Assembly: GCA_020249925.1 (NCBI GenBank)
Contig: JADCER010000005.1
Coordinates: 1 to 64,000 of the forward strand
Direction of reading: 5' to 3'
Origin: Roseomonas sp.
GTDB lineage: Bacteria; Pseudomonadota; Alphaproteobacteria; Acetobacterales; Acetobacteraceae
Length of the DNA stretch: 64,000 bases
Positions within the stretch are counted from its first letter, which is position 1, and every line of letters begins with the position of its first letter. This document shows, piece by piece, positions 26,035 through 35,834 of the stretch. A model generated the notes under the pieces. The model was not told the origin of the DNA. It saw only the letters and a program-made list of their open reading frames with translations, and did not search any database. The translations under genes and the position numbers were made by a program.

Positions 26035-26517
26035 CTATTCGGCCAGGCGATCAAGCGCCGCGCCGTCAACACGTTGCATGGTCCATTGATCAAGCCCGCG
26101 CGCACCCATGGCGCGATAGGCGCCAATCGCGGGCTCATTCCAATCCAGCACATTCCATTCCAGCCTTGCGCCGCCTTCAGCCTTCACCTGCCGCGCGAGG
26201 CGACGGAAGATGGCACGCGCTATGCCCTGTCCTCGATAGGCGGGCTCCACAAAAATATCCTCCACCCAAATGCCATGGCGCGCGGTGAAGGTGGAAAAGG
26301 TGCGATACCAAATGCAAAGCCCAACCGGTTTGCCATCCGCTTCGGCGATAATGGCCGCAGCCCGAGGTGTTGCGCCAAAAAGTGCTGCGGCAAAATCAGC
26401 CTCGGTGCCTTTGGCCTCATGCAGCAGCTTTTCATATTCGGCCAAGGCGCGGACAAAATGCACCACTACCGGCACATCGGCCGGTGTGGCATCGCGCAGC
26501 GTAAAGCCAGCACCCAT
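26035..26517 (-). CDS. GNAT family N-acetyltransferase inside the pdh operon
   Basis: 160 aa. GNAT motif A is visible as EPAYRGQGIARAIFRRLARQ (acetyl-CoA pyrophosphate loop Q/R-x-x-G-x-G/A), preceded by IWVEDIFV and followed by LEWNVLDWNEPAIGAYRAMG (motif B). This arrangement, with a tryptophan-rich end, resembles diamine/spermidine-type acetyltransferases. Its ATG shares one base with the E2 stop (TGATG), so translation is coupled to pdhC. An acetyl-CoA-using enzyme within the acetyl-CoA-producing operon is suggestive, but whether it acetylates a protein or a small molecule is unknown. Confidence 0.85.
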   Translation of the reverse strand: MGAGFTLRDATPADVPVVVHFVRALAEYEKLLHEAKGTEADFAAALFGATPRAAAIIAEADGKPVGLCIWYRTFSTFTARHGIWVEDIFVEPAYRGQGIARAIFRRLARQVKAEGGARLEWNVLDWNEPAIGAYRAMGARGLDQWTMQRVDGAALDRLAE

Positions 26518-27794
26518 CAGAGCATCAGGCTCAGCGGATCCTCAATATTGCGCTTGAGCGCTTGCAGGAATTCTGCCGCCAAGGCGCCGTCAATGACGCG
26601 ATGATCCACGGAAAGCGTGAGTGTCATCACGGTTGCTATGGCAAGCGCACCATTCTTCACCACCGGGCGTTGTTCACCGGCGGATACTGCCAGAATCCCG
26701 GCCTGGGGCGGATTGATGATGGCGGCGAAATCCTTCACGCCATACATCCCCATGTTGGAGATGGAAAAGCCACCGCCCTGGAATTCCTCTGGCTTCAGCT
26801 TGCCGGTTTTGGCGCGCGCGGCCAGGTCCTTCATTTCATTGCTGATGGCTGCTAGGCCCTTGATATCGGCGCCCTTCACAATCGGCGTGATCAGCCCATC
26901 GGGGATGGATACCGCGACCGAGATATCAACATCATGCAATTGCAGAATGGCATCTTCGGTCCAGATCGCATTCACATTGGGGAAGCGGCGCAATGTGACG
27001 GCCGTTGCCTTGATCACCAGATCATTGACCGAAAGTTTGTAGGCGCCGGGGCCATCCTTCGGGCTCCGCGCATTCAAATCAGCGCGGATTTTCAGCAGCG
27101 CATCAATTTCCACATCGGTGCTGACATAGAAATGCGGGATCGTCGCCTTGGATTCGGCAAGGCGGCGCGCAATCACCTTGCGTATGCTGCTATTCGGCAC
27201 AGCGGTATGCGGCGCGGTAATCGCGACCGGCGCTGCGGGGCGCGGTGCCGCAACCGGCGCAGGCGCAGCAACAGGCGCGGCGGCAGCCACAGGCGCAGGA
27301 CCACGCGACAACGCCGCATCCACATCCGCCTTCACGATCCGCCCATTGGGGCCGGAACCGGCGATTTTGCCGATATCCAAACCGGCCTGTGCGGCCATGC
27401 GGCGCGCGAGCGGGCTCGCGAAAACGCGATCACCGGATGCGGGTGCAGGTGCCGGCGCAGCAGCAGCGGGCGCCGCGGCAACCGGCGCGGGTGCAGCAGG
27501 CGTGGCAGCAGGTGTCGCTTGCGGCGCGGCGCCGGCAGCGGGCACGGCTTCGCCGGCTTCCACCAAAACGGCGATCACATCATTCACCTTCACGCCTTGC
27601 GTGCCGGCGGGCACCAGGATGCGGCCAAGAATGCCTTCATCCACTGCTTCCACTTCCATCGTCGCCTTATCGGTTTCGATTTCTGCAATCACATCGCCGG
27701 CCTTGATCCGGTCACCTTCCTGCTTGAGCCAGCGCGCCAAATTACCTTCCGTCATGGTGGGCGAAAGCGCGGGCATCAGAATATTTGTGGCCAT
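26517..27794 (-). CDS. pdhC: Pyruvate dehydrogenase E2, dihydrolipoyl acetyltransferase
   Basis: 425 aa from ATG 27794 ([17 protein letters not shown]). One lipoyl domain with K43 in DKATME, an alanine/proline linker (about 80-130), the E3/E1-binding domain ([20 protein letters not shown], about 135-170), a second linker, and the catalytic core with H398 in VDHRVIDG. It transfers acetyl from lipoamide to CoA (established). One lipoyl domain on E2 is compensated by the second on E1-beta. It lies 13 bases after pdhB. Confidence 0.95.
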   Translation of the reverse strand: MATNILMPALSPTMTEGNLARWLKQEGDRIKAGDVIAEIETDKATMEVEAVDEGILGRILVPAGTQGVKVNDVIAVLVEAGEAVPAAGAAPQATPAATPAAPAPVAAAPAAAAPAPAPASGDRVFASPLARRMAAQAGLDIGKIAGSGPNGRIVKADVDAALSRGPAPVAAAAPVAAPAPVAAPRPAAPVAITAPHTAVPNSSIRKVIARRLAESKATIPHFYVSTDVEIDALLKIRADLNARSPKDGPGAYKLSVNDLVIKATAVTLRRFPNVNAIWTEDAILQLHDVDISVAVSIPDGLITPIVKGADIKGLAAISNEMKDLAARAKTGKLKPEEFQGGGFSISNMGMYGVKDFAAIINPPQAGILAVSAGEQRPVVKNGALAIATVMTLTLSVDHRVIDGALAAEFLQALKRNIEDPLSLML

Positions 27795-27807
27795 GGGGCT
27801 TCTCCCT

Positions 27808-29151
27808 TTACCGACGATACGTGACGCTGCGCGCCGCTTCCACCACCTGTTCCAGGCGCGGCAGCGCGAGTTTTTCCAGATTGGCCGCATAAGGCATGGG
27901 CACATCCACGCCTGTTACGCGCACCGGCGGCGCATCCAAATGATCGAAGGCGGTTTCCATGATTTGCATGGCAACCTCCGCGCCGATGCCGGCAAAGGGC
28001 CAGCCTTCTTCCAAAGTCACCAGGCGATTGGTCTTGCGCACGGAAGCCGCGATGGTTTCCGTATCCAAGGGCCGGATGGAACGCAGATTGATCACCTCTG
28101 CGCTGATGCCCTGTTCCGCGAGCTTTTCCGCCGCCTGCATCGCCATGCCAACCATGATGGAGAAAGCGACGATGGTGACATCGCTGCCTTCGCGCTCCAC
28201 CTTCGCCTTGCCAATCGGCAGCACGAAATCATCCGCCGTCGGGCATTCAAAACTCTGCCCATAGAGGATTTCATTTTCCAGTACGATGACCGGGTTCGGG
28301 TCACGAATGGCAGCGCGCAGCAGCCCTTTCGCATCAGCGGCTGACCAGGGCGCAACAACCTTGAGCCCCGGGCAATGCGCATACCAGGAAGCATAGCATT
28401 GCGAATGCTGCGCCGCGACGCGTGAAGCTGCGCCGTTCGGGCCACGGAAGACGATGGGGCAGCCCAATTGCCCGCCCGACATATAAAGCGTCTTGGCGGC
28501 AGAATTGATGATCTGGTCAATTGCCTGCATGGAGAAGTTGAAGGTCATGAATTCCACAATTGGCTTCAGGCCGGTAAAGGCCGCACCCACCGCCATGCCG
28601 GTAAAGCCATGCTCCGTGATCGGCATATCCATCACGCGGCGCGGGCCGAATTCTTCCAGCAAGCCTTGGCTGATTTTATAGGCGCCCTGATATTGCGCGA
28701 CTTCTTCGCCAATCAGGAAAACATCCGCATCGGCGCGCATCTCTGCAGCCATGGCATCGCGTAGCGCTTCACGCACCGTAATGGTCTTGGTCGGGCCCCA
28801 ATCCTTCTCAGGTGTTGCGGCACGCGGCGCGGCGGGTACGGATGCCGCGGCAGGCGCGGCGGCGGGTGCAGGCGCTGCCACCGGTGCGGGCGCGGCTTTG
28901 GCACTACCAGCGCCGCCATCCAATTCGGCAATCGCGGTGTTCACTGCGACATTTTCCGTACCTTCCGGCACGAGGATGGAGGTCAGCACACCCTCATCCA
29001 CCGCTTCCACTTCCATGGTCGCCTTATCGGTTTCGATCTCGGCAATCACTTCACCGGATTTCACCTTATCGCCGGTTTTCTTCAGCCAACGGGCCAGCTT
29101 GCCTTCCGTCATGGTGGGGGAAAGCGCGGGCATCAGGATTACGGCACCCAT
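27808..29151 (-). CDS. pdhB: Pyruvate dehydrogenase E1 beta subunit with N-terminal lipoyl domain
   Basis: 447 aa, about 120 longer than a plain E1-beta because a complete lipoyl domain (1-80, lipoyl K43 in DKATME) and an alanine/proline linker (about 80-115) precede the transketolase-like domain ([17 protein letters not shown] onward). The extra lipoyl domain on E1-beta is an alphaproteobacterial feature (established in Rhizobium and Zymomonas). E1 decarboxylates pyruvate and acetylates lipoyl groups. Its 5' end is 1 base after pdhA. The lipoyl domain is highly similar to that of the E2, suggesting duplication. Confidence 0.95.
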   Translation of the reverse strand: MGAVILMPALSPTMTEGKLARWLKKTGDKVKSGEVIAEIETDKATMEVEAVDEGVLTSILVPEGTENVAVNTAIAELDGGAGSAKAAPAPVAAPAPAAAPAAASVPAAPRAATPEKDWGPTKTITVREALRDAMAAEMRADADVFLIGEEVAQYQGAYKISQGLLEEFGPRRVMDMPITEHGFTGMAVGAAFTGLKPIVEFMTFNFSMQAIDQIINSAAKTLYMSGGQLGCPIVFRGPNGAASRVAAQHSQCYASWYAHCPGLKVVAPWSAADAKGLLRAAIRDPNPVIVLENEILYGQSFECPTADDFVLPIGKAKVEREGSDVTIVAFSIMVGMAMQAAEKLAEQGISAEVINLRSIRPLDTETIAASVRKTNRLVTLEEGWPFAGIGAEVAMQIMETAFDHLDAPPVRVTGVDVPMPYAANLEKLALPRLEQVVEAARSVTYRR

Positions 29152-29152
29152 C

Positions 29153-30175
29153 TCAATTCGCCTCCACCAGAATATCGGTCATCAATTCGGATTCCGGCGG
29201 TTCCGGGCTTTCCTGCGCGAAATCGGCGCTATCCTGGACAATCGCCTTCACCTCATCATCAATCACCTTGAGCTCGGCCTCCGTCACGCCGAAATCATCC
29301 AGCAGCGCCTTGCGCGCGGTTTCGATGCAATCCGATGTTTCGCGCATTTTCTGTACTTCTTCGCGGGTGCGATACTTCGCGGGGTCAGACATGGAATGGC
29401 CGCGATAGCGATAGGTCTTCATTTCCAGCAGATACGGCCCCTTGCCGGCACGGCAATGCGCGACCGCGCGTTCGCCCGCTTCGCGCACAGATGCCACATC
29501 CATGCCATTCACCTGCTCCCCGGGGATCCCCCAGGGCGCGCCATTCTGCGACAAATCACGCGAAGCCGAAGCACGATCAACACTCGTGCCCATGCCGTAT
29601 TTATTGTTTTCGATGATGAAAACACAGGGCAGCTTGAACAGCGCCGCCAGGTTCAGGCTTTCGAACACCTGGCCCTGATTGGAAGCACCTTCGCCAAAAT
29701 AGGTGAGCGCCACCCTGCCATCCTGCCGATACCAATTCGCGAAGGCGAGCCCATTGCCGAGTGACGCCTGCGCGCCAACAATGCCATGCCCGCCATAAAA
29801 ACCCTTCTCCCGGCTGAACATGTGCATGGACCCACCCTTGCCCTTGGAATAGCCGCCGATACGCCCGGTGAGTTCCGCCATCACGCCGCGGGCTTCCATG
29901 CCGGTCGCCAGCATATGCCCGTGGTCGCGGTAGGAAGTGATCACCTGATCCCCCGGCTTCAGGCACATTTGCATGCCAACCACGACCGCTTCCTGGCCGA
30001 TATAAAGGTGGCAAAAGCCGCCAATCAGCCCCATGCCGTAAAGCTGGCCGGCCTTTTCCTCAAACCGGCGGATCAACAGCATGTCGCGATAGGCGCGCAG
30101 CATTTCTTCCCGCGAAAGGGATGGCGGTTTGGCTTTGCCGCGCCGCTTGCTGGCGGCTTCTGTGGCTTGGGGCAT
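29153..30175 (-). CDS. pdhA: Pyruvate dehydrogenase E1 alpha subunit
   Basis: 340 aa from ATG 30175 ([13 protein letters not shown]). The TPP-binding motif reads GEGASNQG with the distal asparagine in [11 protein letters not shown]; most E1-alpha proteins have GDG, while the branched-chain enzyme has GEG, so Asp-to-Glu here is conservative. [19 protein letters not shown] and [13 protein letters not shown] are typical E1-alpha segments. It forms an alpha2beta2 unit with PdhB (established). First gene of the operon; the 236-base gap to ftsB should carry the promoter. Confidence 0.95.
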   Translation of the reverse strand: MPQATEAASKRRGKAKPPSLSREEMLRAYRDMLLIRRFEEKAGQLYGMGLIGGFCHLYIGQEAVVVGMQMCLKPGDQVITSYRDHGHMLATGMEARGVMAELTGRIGGYSKGKGGSMHMFSREKGFYGGHGIVGAQASLGNGLAFANWYRQDGRVALTYFGEGASNQGQVFESLNLAALFKLPCVFIIENNKYGMGTSVDRASASRDLSQNGAPWGIPGEQVNGMDVASVREAGERAVAHCRAGKGPYLLEMKTYRYRGHSMSDPAKYRTREEVQKMRETSDCIETARKALLDDFGVTEAELKVIDDEVKAIVQDSADFAQESPEPPESELMTDILVEAN

Positions 30176-30266
30176 GGTATTGGACCTCCAGAACTTAGCT
30201 TCCAAGCGCACTTAGCGCCGAGCAATTGTGGATTTCAAGCCTTGAAAGACTAAAAAATCGTGTTTT

Positions 30267-30303
30267 TGCAATGCAATAATGCAATTAACTATAATTCAGT
30301 TAA
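30267..30303. promoter_or_regulatory. Candidate operator in the pdhA upstream region
   Basis: Within the 236-base AT-rich gap between ftsB and pdhA, TGCAAT occurs three times (TTGCAATGCAATAATGCAAT, 30266-30285) and is followed by a perfect inverted repeat TTAACT (30285-30290) / AGTTAA (30298-30303) with a 7-base spacer. Such clusters commonly bind dimeric regulators. The regulator is unknown and no -35/-10 pair is certain. Nothing else is seen in this gap. Confidence 0.4.
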
Positions 30304-30411
30304 GTGTTTGTTCCGCCGTGCTGAGGCCCGCGCGTGGCCAATCTCTGCCGTATAAGCAGGGCGCTGTAAGGCTTGAAATATCAGGGAAAATCAGGCGCGG
30401 CGCCCGGGGGG

Positions 30412-30741
30412 TCAATAAAGCCGGCGTTCCGGCCCAAAGGGCACCACAACCTCATCCCGGCCGACCATGTTCAGCAGCGAACGGGCACGTTCTTCAAGCT
30501 GATCCCGATCAAGCCTATCGCCACGCAGCCCGGCGACACGGCGTTCCATTGCGTCACGCTCTGCTTCGGCGCGTCGAAGTTCGGACCGCGCGGCGGCGAT
30601 ATCCGCTTCACGCTTTTCGCGCGCGTTCAGCCCGCGTTCGCCATGCACAGCGTGCCAGGCGAAATAGCCGGATACCGCCAGGAAAACGGCCGGCACGAGC
30701 ATCCCCTTCAGGATCCGCTTGAAGCTGGAAAGCAGCGCCAT
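30412..30741 (-). CDS. ftsB: FtsB-like septum formation initiator (DivIC family)
   Basis: 109 aa from ATG 30741 (MALLSSFKRILKGM); the longer frame has no membrane-protein character upstream. One transmembrane helix (about 14-32, VPAVFLAVSGYFAWHAVHGERG), then a coiled coil (about 35-75, EKREADIAAARSELRRAEAE) and the FtsB-type end LEERARSLLNMVGRDEVVV. FtsB joins FtsQ and FtsL in the divisome (established). Location just upstream of pdhA is the conserved alphaproteobacterial arrangement, which supports the call. Confidence 0.87.
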   Translation of the reverse strand: MALLSSFKRILKGMLVPAVFLAVSGYFAWHAVHGERGLNAREKREADIAAARSELRRAEAERDAMERRVAGLRGDRLDRDQLEERARSLLNMVGRDEVVVPFGPERRLY

Positions 30742-30931
30742 CGGCGCGATAACCCCGCGACTTAAAGTGATCTCTAAAGAATCAAGTCTTGCCTCATTTG
30801 TCCAGCACCAAATGCCAAAAGCCTGAAATTTCACTCACAACAGGCCTGAGACACCGCATTACTTGACTTTCGTCATGCCGGGGAGCCCAGATACCCCCCA
30901 GGAAGAGCGACCGAACCCAAGCCGGAACCTA

Positions 30932-31765
30932 ATGCCCCCCGCCGCCCCAGACATCAGCATCCTGATGGCCGCCCATGGCCTGCGCGCGGAAATCCCGCTG
31001 GCCGTCGCCTCGGTCTTTGCCCATGCCAGGGATGCGGCGGTGGAGCTCATCATCGCTTCAGATGACGGCACGGATTACCGGGAATGCCTGCCGCCCGACC
31101 CAAGATTGGTCTTTGCCCCGATCGGGCCGATTGCCTCTGGCGCGCCGGCTGCGCGCAACCGGGCGCTGGCTTTGGCCCAAGGCAGCTTTGTGACCATGCT
31201 GGACGCCGATGATGCCTATGAAGGGGAGGCGCATGGCCTGGCTGCGGCGCTTGCCCTGGCGCGCGCCCGGGGGGCGGCTGTGATCCCGAGCATCATCCGC
31301 GCCCCGGATGGCACGGCGCTCCGCCACGTGCCGGGTGAAGGGGTGCAGGAGATGGGCTGGCGCGAATGGCGGAAGGTATTCGCCTCGCTCCATCTGCTCC
31401 GCCCGCGCGCCACCGCCGAGGCCTTTCGCCCCTTTCGTTTGATTGATGATGTCTGGTGGGATTTGCGGGGCCTGGCCCAGGCCGGCGGGCATGCGCCCGT
31501 TTGCGATGCCCTGGCCTATCGCTACCAGCTGCGCGAAGGGCAGCTCACTGAAACGCGCACCAGCAGTTTTGATGCCGATTACGCCGCGGCACTGGCGATG
31601 CTGCGCGATGATCCCACGCATTTTGGCGCTGCCACCCCGGAAGTGGCCCGCATCCTATGGCGCTGGCGTGCGATGAACCGATGGGCGGAAGGTGCTGGCG
31701 CGGGCAAGCCGCGTTCGCTTGGCCATTATCATCGCCATGTGGCGGCTTATTTGGCGCGTGCCTGA
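30932..31765 (+). CDS. Glycosyltransferase family 2 protein
   Basis: 277 aa from ATG 30932 (MPPAAPDISILMAAHG); an earlier ATG adds a proline-rich stretch. The GT-A fold opens with ISILMAAHGLRAEIPLAVASV, continues with IIASDDGTDY (UDP-sugar-binding D), AARNRALALAQGSFVTMLDADDAYEGEA carrying the D-x-D metal motif, typical of GT2. No membrane segment. The sugar and acceptor are unknown; no polysaccharide genes lie around it. It faces tRNA-Leu and is divergent from ftsB. Confidence 0.83.
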   Translation: MPPAAPDISILMAAHGLRAEIPLAVASVFAHARDAAVELIIASDDGTDYRECLPPDPRLVFAPIGPIASGAPAARNRALALAQGSFVTMLDADDAYEGEAHGLAAALALARARGAAVIPSIIRAPDGTALRHVPGEGVQEMGWREWRKVFASLHLLRPRATAEAFRPFRLIDDVWWDLRGLAQAGGHAPVCDALAYRYQLREGQLTETRTSSFDADYAAALAMLRDDPTHFGAATPEVARILWRWRAMNRWAEGAGAGKPRSLGHYHRHVAAYLARA

Positions 31766-31774
31766 GTGGAAGAA

Positions 31775-31857
31775 TGCCCCCAGGGAGACTCGAACTCCCA
31801 TGCCCTTACGGGCGGACGATTTTGAGTCGTCTGCGTCTACCGTTCCGCCACAGGGGC
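31775..31857 (-). tRNA. tRNA-Leu (anticodon CAA)
   Basis: On the minus strand, acceptor GCCCCTG/TGGGGGC, anticodon stem GACGA/TCGTC around loop CTCAAAA, a class II variable arm (CGCCCGTAAGGGC) and T loop AGTTCGAGT are all present. Anticodon CAA reads TTG. The 83-base length and long variable arm fit leucine. CCA is not encoded, unlike the Thr and Val genes in this window. Confidence 0.95.
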
Positions 31858-31906
31858 AACGCAACGCTTTCCTAACCCAAGCCGGGGGCCGGGGTCCAGA
31901 GGGGGG

Positions 31907-32677
31907 TCAGAATAGCGAATAGCCGCCATCAATCACCAGGCAATCGCCGGAATGATAGGCGGAAGCGTCGCTTGCCAGATACACCGCAATACCGCCGAAA
32001 TCCGCCGGCTGACCCCAGCGCCTGGCGGGGATGCGGGGTAGCACGGCGCCACTGAAACGCTCATCCGCGACATTGCCGGCGGTCATGGCGGTTTCGATCC
32101 AGCCGGGCAGGATGGCATTGGCGCGAATGCCATGCCGGGCCATTTCCACCGCCAGTGCCCGGATCATCGCGACAAGCGCGCCCTTGGTCGCGCCGTAATG
32201 CGCATTGCGCGCCGCCCCTTCAATGGCAGCCAGTGAGGCTGTAGCTACCAGAGAACCACCGCCGCCGCGTTCCACCATATGCCGCGCTGCGGCACGCAGG
32301 GTGAAAAAGGCGCCGTCCAGATTGATGCGCATCACGCGCTGCCATTCGGCGGTTTCCAGCGCGGTGAAGCGTGATGCATGGCCATAGGTGCCGGCATTGG
32401 CGAAACAGGCATCCACGCGGCCGAGCTGTGCGACGGTTTCCCCGAAGGCGCGTTCCACTGCCGCTTCATCGCCGATATCGCAGGTCAGCGCATGAAGGCG
32501 CACGCCAAATGGTTTCAGGCTTTCCAAGGCCGCCGCATTCTTCGCCGCATTGCTGCCCCAAATCGCGATATCAGCGCCGGCTTCGGCAAGGGCCTGGGCC
32601 ATGCCAAGCCCAATGCCGGAATTGCCGCCCGTGATCAGCGCAACCTTGCCGCTGAGATCAAAGGGGCGATACGGCAT
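31907..32677 (-). CDS. SDR family oxidoreductase
   Basis: 256 aa classical short-chain dehydrogenase. Cofactor loop TGGNSGIG (17-24), D67, NAG motif (CFANAG), N119, S148 and Y161-x3-K165 are intact. The loop after the first beta-alpha-beta unit has IWGSNAAKNAA with S42 and N43, leaving NAD or NADP preference undecided. Such enzymes oxidise or reduce hydroxyl/keto groups (established). It starts a minus-strand set with a hydroxyacid dehydrogenase (3 bases upstream) and an acyl-CoA synthetase, so a role in hydroxyacid metabolism is likely. Confidence 0.88.
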   Translation of the reverse strand: MPYRPFDLSGKVALITGGNSGIGLGMAQALAEAGADIAIWGSNAAKNAAALESLKPFGVRLHALTCDIGDEAAVERAFGETVAQLGRVDACFANAGTYGHASRFTALETAEWQRVMRINLDGAFFTLRAAARHMVERGGGGSLVATASLAAIEGAARNAHYGATKGALVAMIRALAVEMARHGIRANAILPGWIETAMTAGNVADERFSGAVLPRIPARRWGQPADFGGIAVYLASDASAYHSGDCLVIDGGYSLF

Positions 32678-32680
32678 CTT

Positions 32681-33637
32681 TCAGTAACCCGCCCTGCGAT
32701 CCACCACTTCCTTGAGCGGCGCGCCATCCAGAAAGCGGCGCAGGTTTTCCACCAGCAGCGCCGCCACCATCGAATCGCGTTCAGGATGCAGCCCGCCAAT
32801 ATGCGGCAGTACCAGGATGTTTTCCGTGCCCCAGAAAGGATCATCCTTGGGCAGGGGTTCCTGGCGGAATACATCCAGGATGGCGCCGGCAATGGTGCCG
32901 GCCTTGGCAGCGGCGACCAAAGCCGCATCATCAATCAAGGCGCCTCGGCCGAAATTGAGCAGCCATGCGGTCTTTTTCATGCGCGAAAGCCGCGCGGCAT
33001 TGATGATATTTTCAGTGTCCGGCGTGGCGGGCAGCAACAGCACCACGAAATCGGCTTGCGCCAGCACCTCATCGGTTTCCGCCGGCGAATAGACGCGTTC
33101 CACATGTGGCAGTTTGCCGCCGGCACGGCGCGTGCCGATTACGCGCATTTCAAGGGCTGAGGCTTTGCGCGCCAATTCCTGCCCAATGGCACCAAGGCCA
33201 AGAATACCGAGCGTCTGCCCCGCCAGTGTCGTGGAAACGCGTCGTGTCCAGGTGGCGGCGGCGTTATCGCCGACAATCGCGGCATAGGGTTTGGTGATGT
33301 GGAACAGCGCGCCTAGAATGTTTTCCGGCATTTGCACGCGATGCGTCCCCCGCGCGCAGGTCAGCGTCAGGTCAGGCGGCAGATCAGCGCGCGCGAGCCA
33401 ATGTTCCACCCCGGCAGTCAGCGCTTGCGCCCAGCGGAGCTTTGGCATCTGCGCAAGCATGCCCGCAGGTGGCCCCCAGGTCAGCATCGCCTCCGCTTCC
33501 TGCAATTGTTCGGCTGTCGGCGTAGCACTGCGCGGTATGTCCTCAAGCCTGATGCGCTGATCCAGCCCGGCACCAGTAATCGCCTTGCGATAGGCATCCG
33601 CGCCATCGGTCCAGAGCAGGAAGAGCGGTTGGGTCAT
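32681..33637 (-). CDS. D-2-hydroxyacid dehydrogenase, glyoxylate/hydroxypyruvate reductase-like
   Basis: 318 aa. Rossmann loop GILGLGAIGQ, then TRRAGG at the end of beta-2 (an arginine there suggests NADPH use), LLPATPDTENIINAARLSRM, catalytic Arg in FGRGALIDD, Glu in DVFRQEP and His in LPHIGG. The HIGGLHPERD ending matches the GhrA-like group (established glyoxylate/hydroxypyruvate reductases). It is separate in sequence from the dehydrogenase at 19.6 kb. It shares an apparent operon with the ADP-forming acyl-CoA synthetase, 9 bases upstream. Confidence 0.88.
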   Translation of the reverse strand: MTQPLFLLWTDGADAYRKAITGAGLDQRIRLEDIPRSATPTAEQLQEAEAMLTWGPPAGMLAQMPKLRWAQALTAGVEHWLARADLPPDLTLTCARGTHRVQMPENILGALFHITKPYAAIVGDNAAATWTRRVSTTLAGQTLGILGLGAIGQELARKASALEMRVIGTRRAGGKLPHVERVYSPAETDEVLAQADFVVLLLPATPDTENIINAARLSRMKKTAWLLNFGRGALIDDAALVAAAKAGTIAGAILDVFRQEPLPKDDPFWGTENILVLPHIGGLHPERDSMVAALLVENLRRFLDGAPLKEVVDRRAGY

Positions 33638-33646
33638 GAGAGTGCC

Positions 33647-35782
33647 TCAGGCCTTCACGATCAGCGCATCCACCGCGACAGCATCACTGCCGGCGATGAT
33701 GATGGGGTTCACATCAAGCTCAGCGATCAGATCGCGCTGATCGGCGGCGAATTCCGAAAGCCGCACGATGATATCGGACAACCGATCCATATCGGCGGCC
33801 GGCGCGCCACGGAAGCCTTCCAGCGCCGCGCGGCCTTTCAAGCGACCCAGCATGTCGCGCGCTTCGGTCTTGGTGACGGGCGCGAGCGCCAGCGCGGAGT
33901 CGCGCATCAATTCCACCAGCACGCCACCAAGGCCCACCACCACCAGCGGTCCCATCAGCGGGTCAATCCGCGCGCCCACCATGATTTCCACGCCCGGCTT
34001 CGCCATGGGCTGCACCAGCACGCCATTGAGACGTGCATTGGGCGCATGATGCTTGGCATTGGCCATGACAGCGCGGAAGGCTTCGCGCAATTCGGCTTCA
34101 TCCTTCAGCTTCAAGCGAATGACGCCCGCTTCGGTCTTATGCGGCAAATCCGGGCTTTCCACCTTGATCGCCACCGGCCAGCCAAGCGCCTTGGCGGCAG
34201 CGAGTGCCTCATCTTCCGTGGTGGTCAGCCGTTCCGGCACCACCGGCACGCCATAGGCAGCCAGCACCTGCTTTGCTTCGCGTTCCGTCAGTGTGCGATC
34301 CTGCGCGGCCTTGATCAGCGTCGCCGCTTCCTGCGCAGCTTCGGGGCGTGCCAGGCGCTGATATTGCCGGGGCCCGGCGCCGCGCCGTTCTTCGCGCTTA
34401 TGCCAATGATCAAGTGTCGCAAAGCACCGATCCATGGACCGGAACAGGCCGATGCGCGGATTCTGCTCCGCCTCCTTCGAACCGAAACCTTCCAGCCATT
34501 CCGTGGTCCAAACCACGCAAATCGGCTTGTCGTGCTTTTCCGCAATGGAGGCCAATTCGCCGGGGCGCTTGGCCGAAAGCTCAGTCGAATAGATCTGCGC
34601 ATAAAGCAGCGTACCGTAATGATCCTCACCGAGCATGGCGGAAGCGCAAGCGGTCAGGCTTTCCGGATCATTGGCGACTTGCGCAGTGACATCGCAAGGA
34701 TTGCGCGCGGAACCGAAATCCGGAATGCGCGATTCCAGAATGGCCTGCACGGGTGGCGTTGGCTGCGGCAGCGGAATGCCGCGTTCTTCCGCGCGGTCAG
34801 CGGACATGATGGCGGCGCCGCCCGAGACCGCCACCACCGCTACACCGCGCGCCTTGGGCTTTGGCGCCTTTGCCATGAAGGATGCGGTTTCCACCATGGC
34901 TTCGAAATTATCCACCAGGATCGCACCCGCACGCTCAAACGCCGCGCGATAAGCGGCCTGGGAGCCCGCAAGTGATCCGGTATGGGACATGGCCGCTGCC
35001 GCGCCCTGCTCACCGGTGCCGAGCTTGAAGACAATCAGCGGCTTATCGGCGGCATCGGCAATTTGCGCCGCTTCAATGAAGCGCATCGGGTCCGGCATGC
35101 CTTCAAAAACACAGGCAATCGCGCGGCACGCCGGATCATCAGCCAGGAAGGAAACGCAGTCTGCAACATCAATATCGGAAGAATTGCCGGTAGTGAGCAA
35201 ATGGCTCACGGAAACGCCACGCATCACCGCTTGTGCCAAGGAAAAGCCAAGCGCGCCGGATTGACTGACCAGACCGACCGCATGTGGCAAGGGCGCTTCC
35301 ATGGGCGGCGGGACCATGAAGGTCACGCCGGCCTTGGTGCCGAAATTCAGCATGCCGATGCAATTCGGCCCGACAATGCGCATGCCCGCATCGCGGCCAA
35401 TGGCGGCCAGGCGCTGCTGTGCCGCGATATCCTCCGCCCGCCCGGTTTCCGAAAAGCCGGAGGCATAAATCATCACGCCGCCAACGCCGGCCTTGGCGCA
35501 ATCGCTCGCAATTTCTTCCACCGCATCCTTGGCGGCGACCACAATGCAGCAATCGGGCACTTCGGGCAGCGCTGCTACGGAAGCAAAACAAGGCCGCTCG
35601 CCTATCTTGTCATAGCGGCTATTCACCAGATGCAGCCGACCGGTATAGCCAGACAGCGCGCTGATGGTGCGATCCGCGAAGGAACCTGCGCGGGGGGAGG
35701 CGCCGATCACGGCGATCGAGGCAGGGTTGAACAGCCGCTGCATATCAGCATGGCGATAGACGCTGCGATGGGTGATGGACAT
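33647..35782 (-). CDS. ADP-forming acyl-CoA synthetase (acetate-CoA ligase family)
   Basis: 711 aa from ATG 35782 (MSITHRSVYRHADMQ); the open frame extends further but crosses the hairpin upstream. Order: CoA-binding Rossmann domain (LFNPASIAVIGASPRAGSFA), succinyl-CoA ligase-like domain (residues about 150-450, with MSHTGSLAGS carrying the phosphohistidine), then an ATP-grasp domain (about 480-700, LTEREAKQVLAAYGVPVVPE). This fused alpha-beta layout makes acyl-CoA from acid, ATP and CoA with ADP release (established). Relatives use acetate, malonyl-type or aromatic acids; substrate here unknown. It lies in the SDR/dehydrogenase/aminotransferase set. Confidence 0.88.
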   Translation of the reverse strand: MSITHRSVYRHADMQRLFNPASIAVIGASPRAGSFADRTISALSGYTGRLHLVNSRYDKIGERPCFASVAALPEVPDCCIVVAAKDAVEEIASDCAKAGVGGVMIYASGFSETGRAEDIAAQQRLAAIGRDAGMRIVGPNCIGMLNFGTKAGVTFMVPPPMEAPLPHAVGLVSQSGALGFSLAQAVMRGVSVSHLLTTGNSSDIDVADCVSFLADDPACRAIACVFEGMPDPMRFIEAAQIADAADKPLIVFKLGTGEQGAAAAMSHTGSLAGSQAAYRAAFERAGAILVDNFEAMVETASFMAKAPKPKARGVAVVAVSGGAAIMSADRAEERGIPLPQPTPPVQAILESRIPDFGSARNPCDVTAQVANDPESLTACASAMLGEDHYGTLLYAQIYSTELSAKRPGELASIAEKHDKPICVVWTTEWLEGFGSKEAEQNPRIGLFRSMDRCFATLDHWHKREERRGAGPRQYQRLARPEAAQEAATLIKAAQDRTLTEREAKQVLAAYGVPVVPERLTTTEDEALAAAKALGWPVAIKVESPDLPHKTEAGVIRLKLKDEAELREAFRAVMANAKHHAPNARLNGVLVQPMAKPGVEIMVGARIDPLMGPLVVVGLGGVLVELMRDSALALAPVTKTEARDMLGRLKGRAALEGFRGAPAADMDRLSDIIVRLSEFAADQRDLIAELDVNPIIIAGSDAVAVDALIVKA

Positions 35783-35834
35783 TGCCTTGCTTCCTCCTGC
35801 AATTCCGGCTCGTTGCGGCCGGTTATGGTCACAT

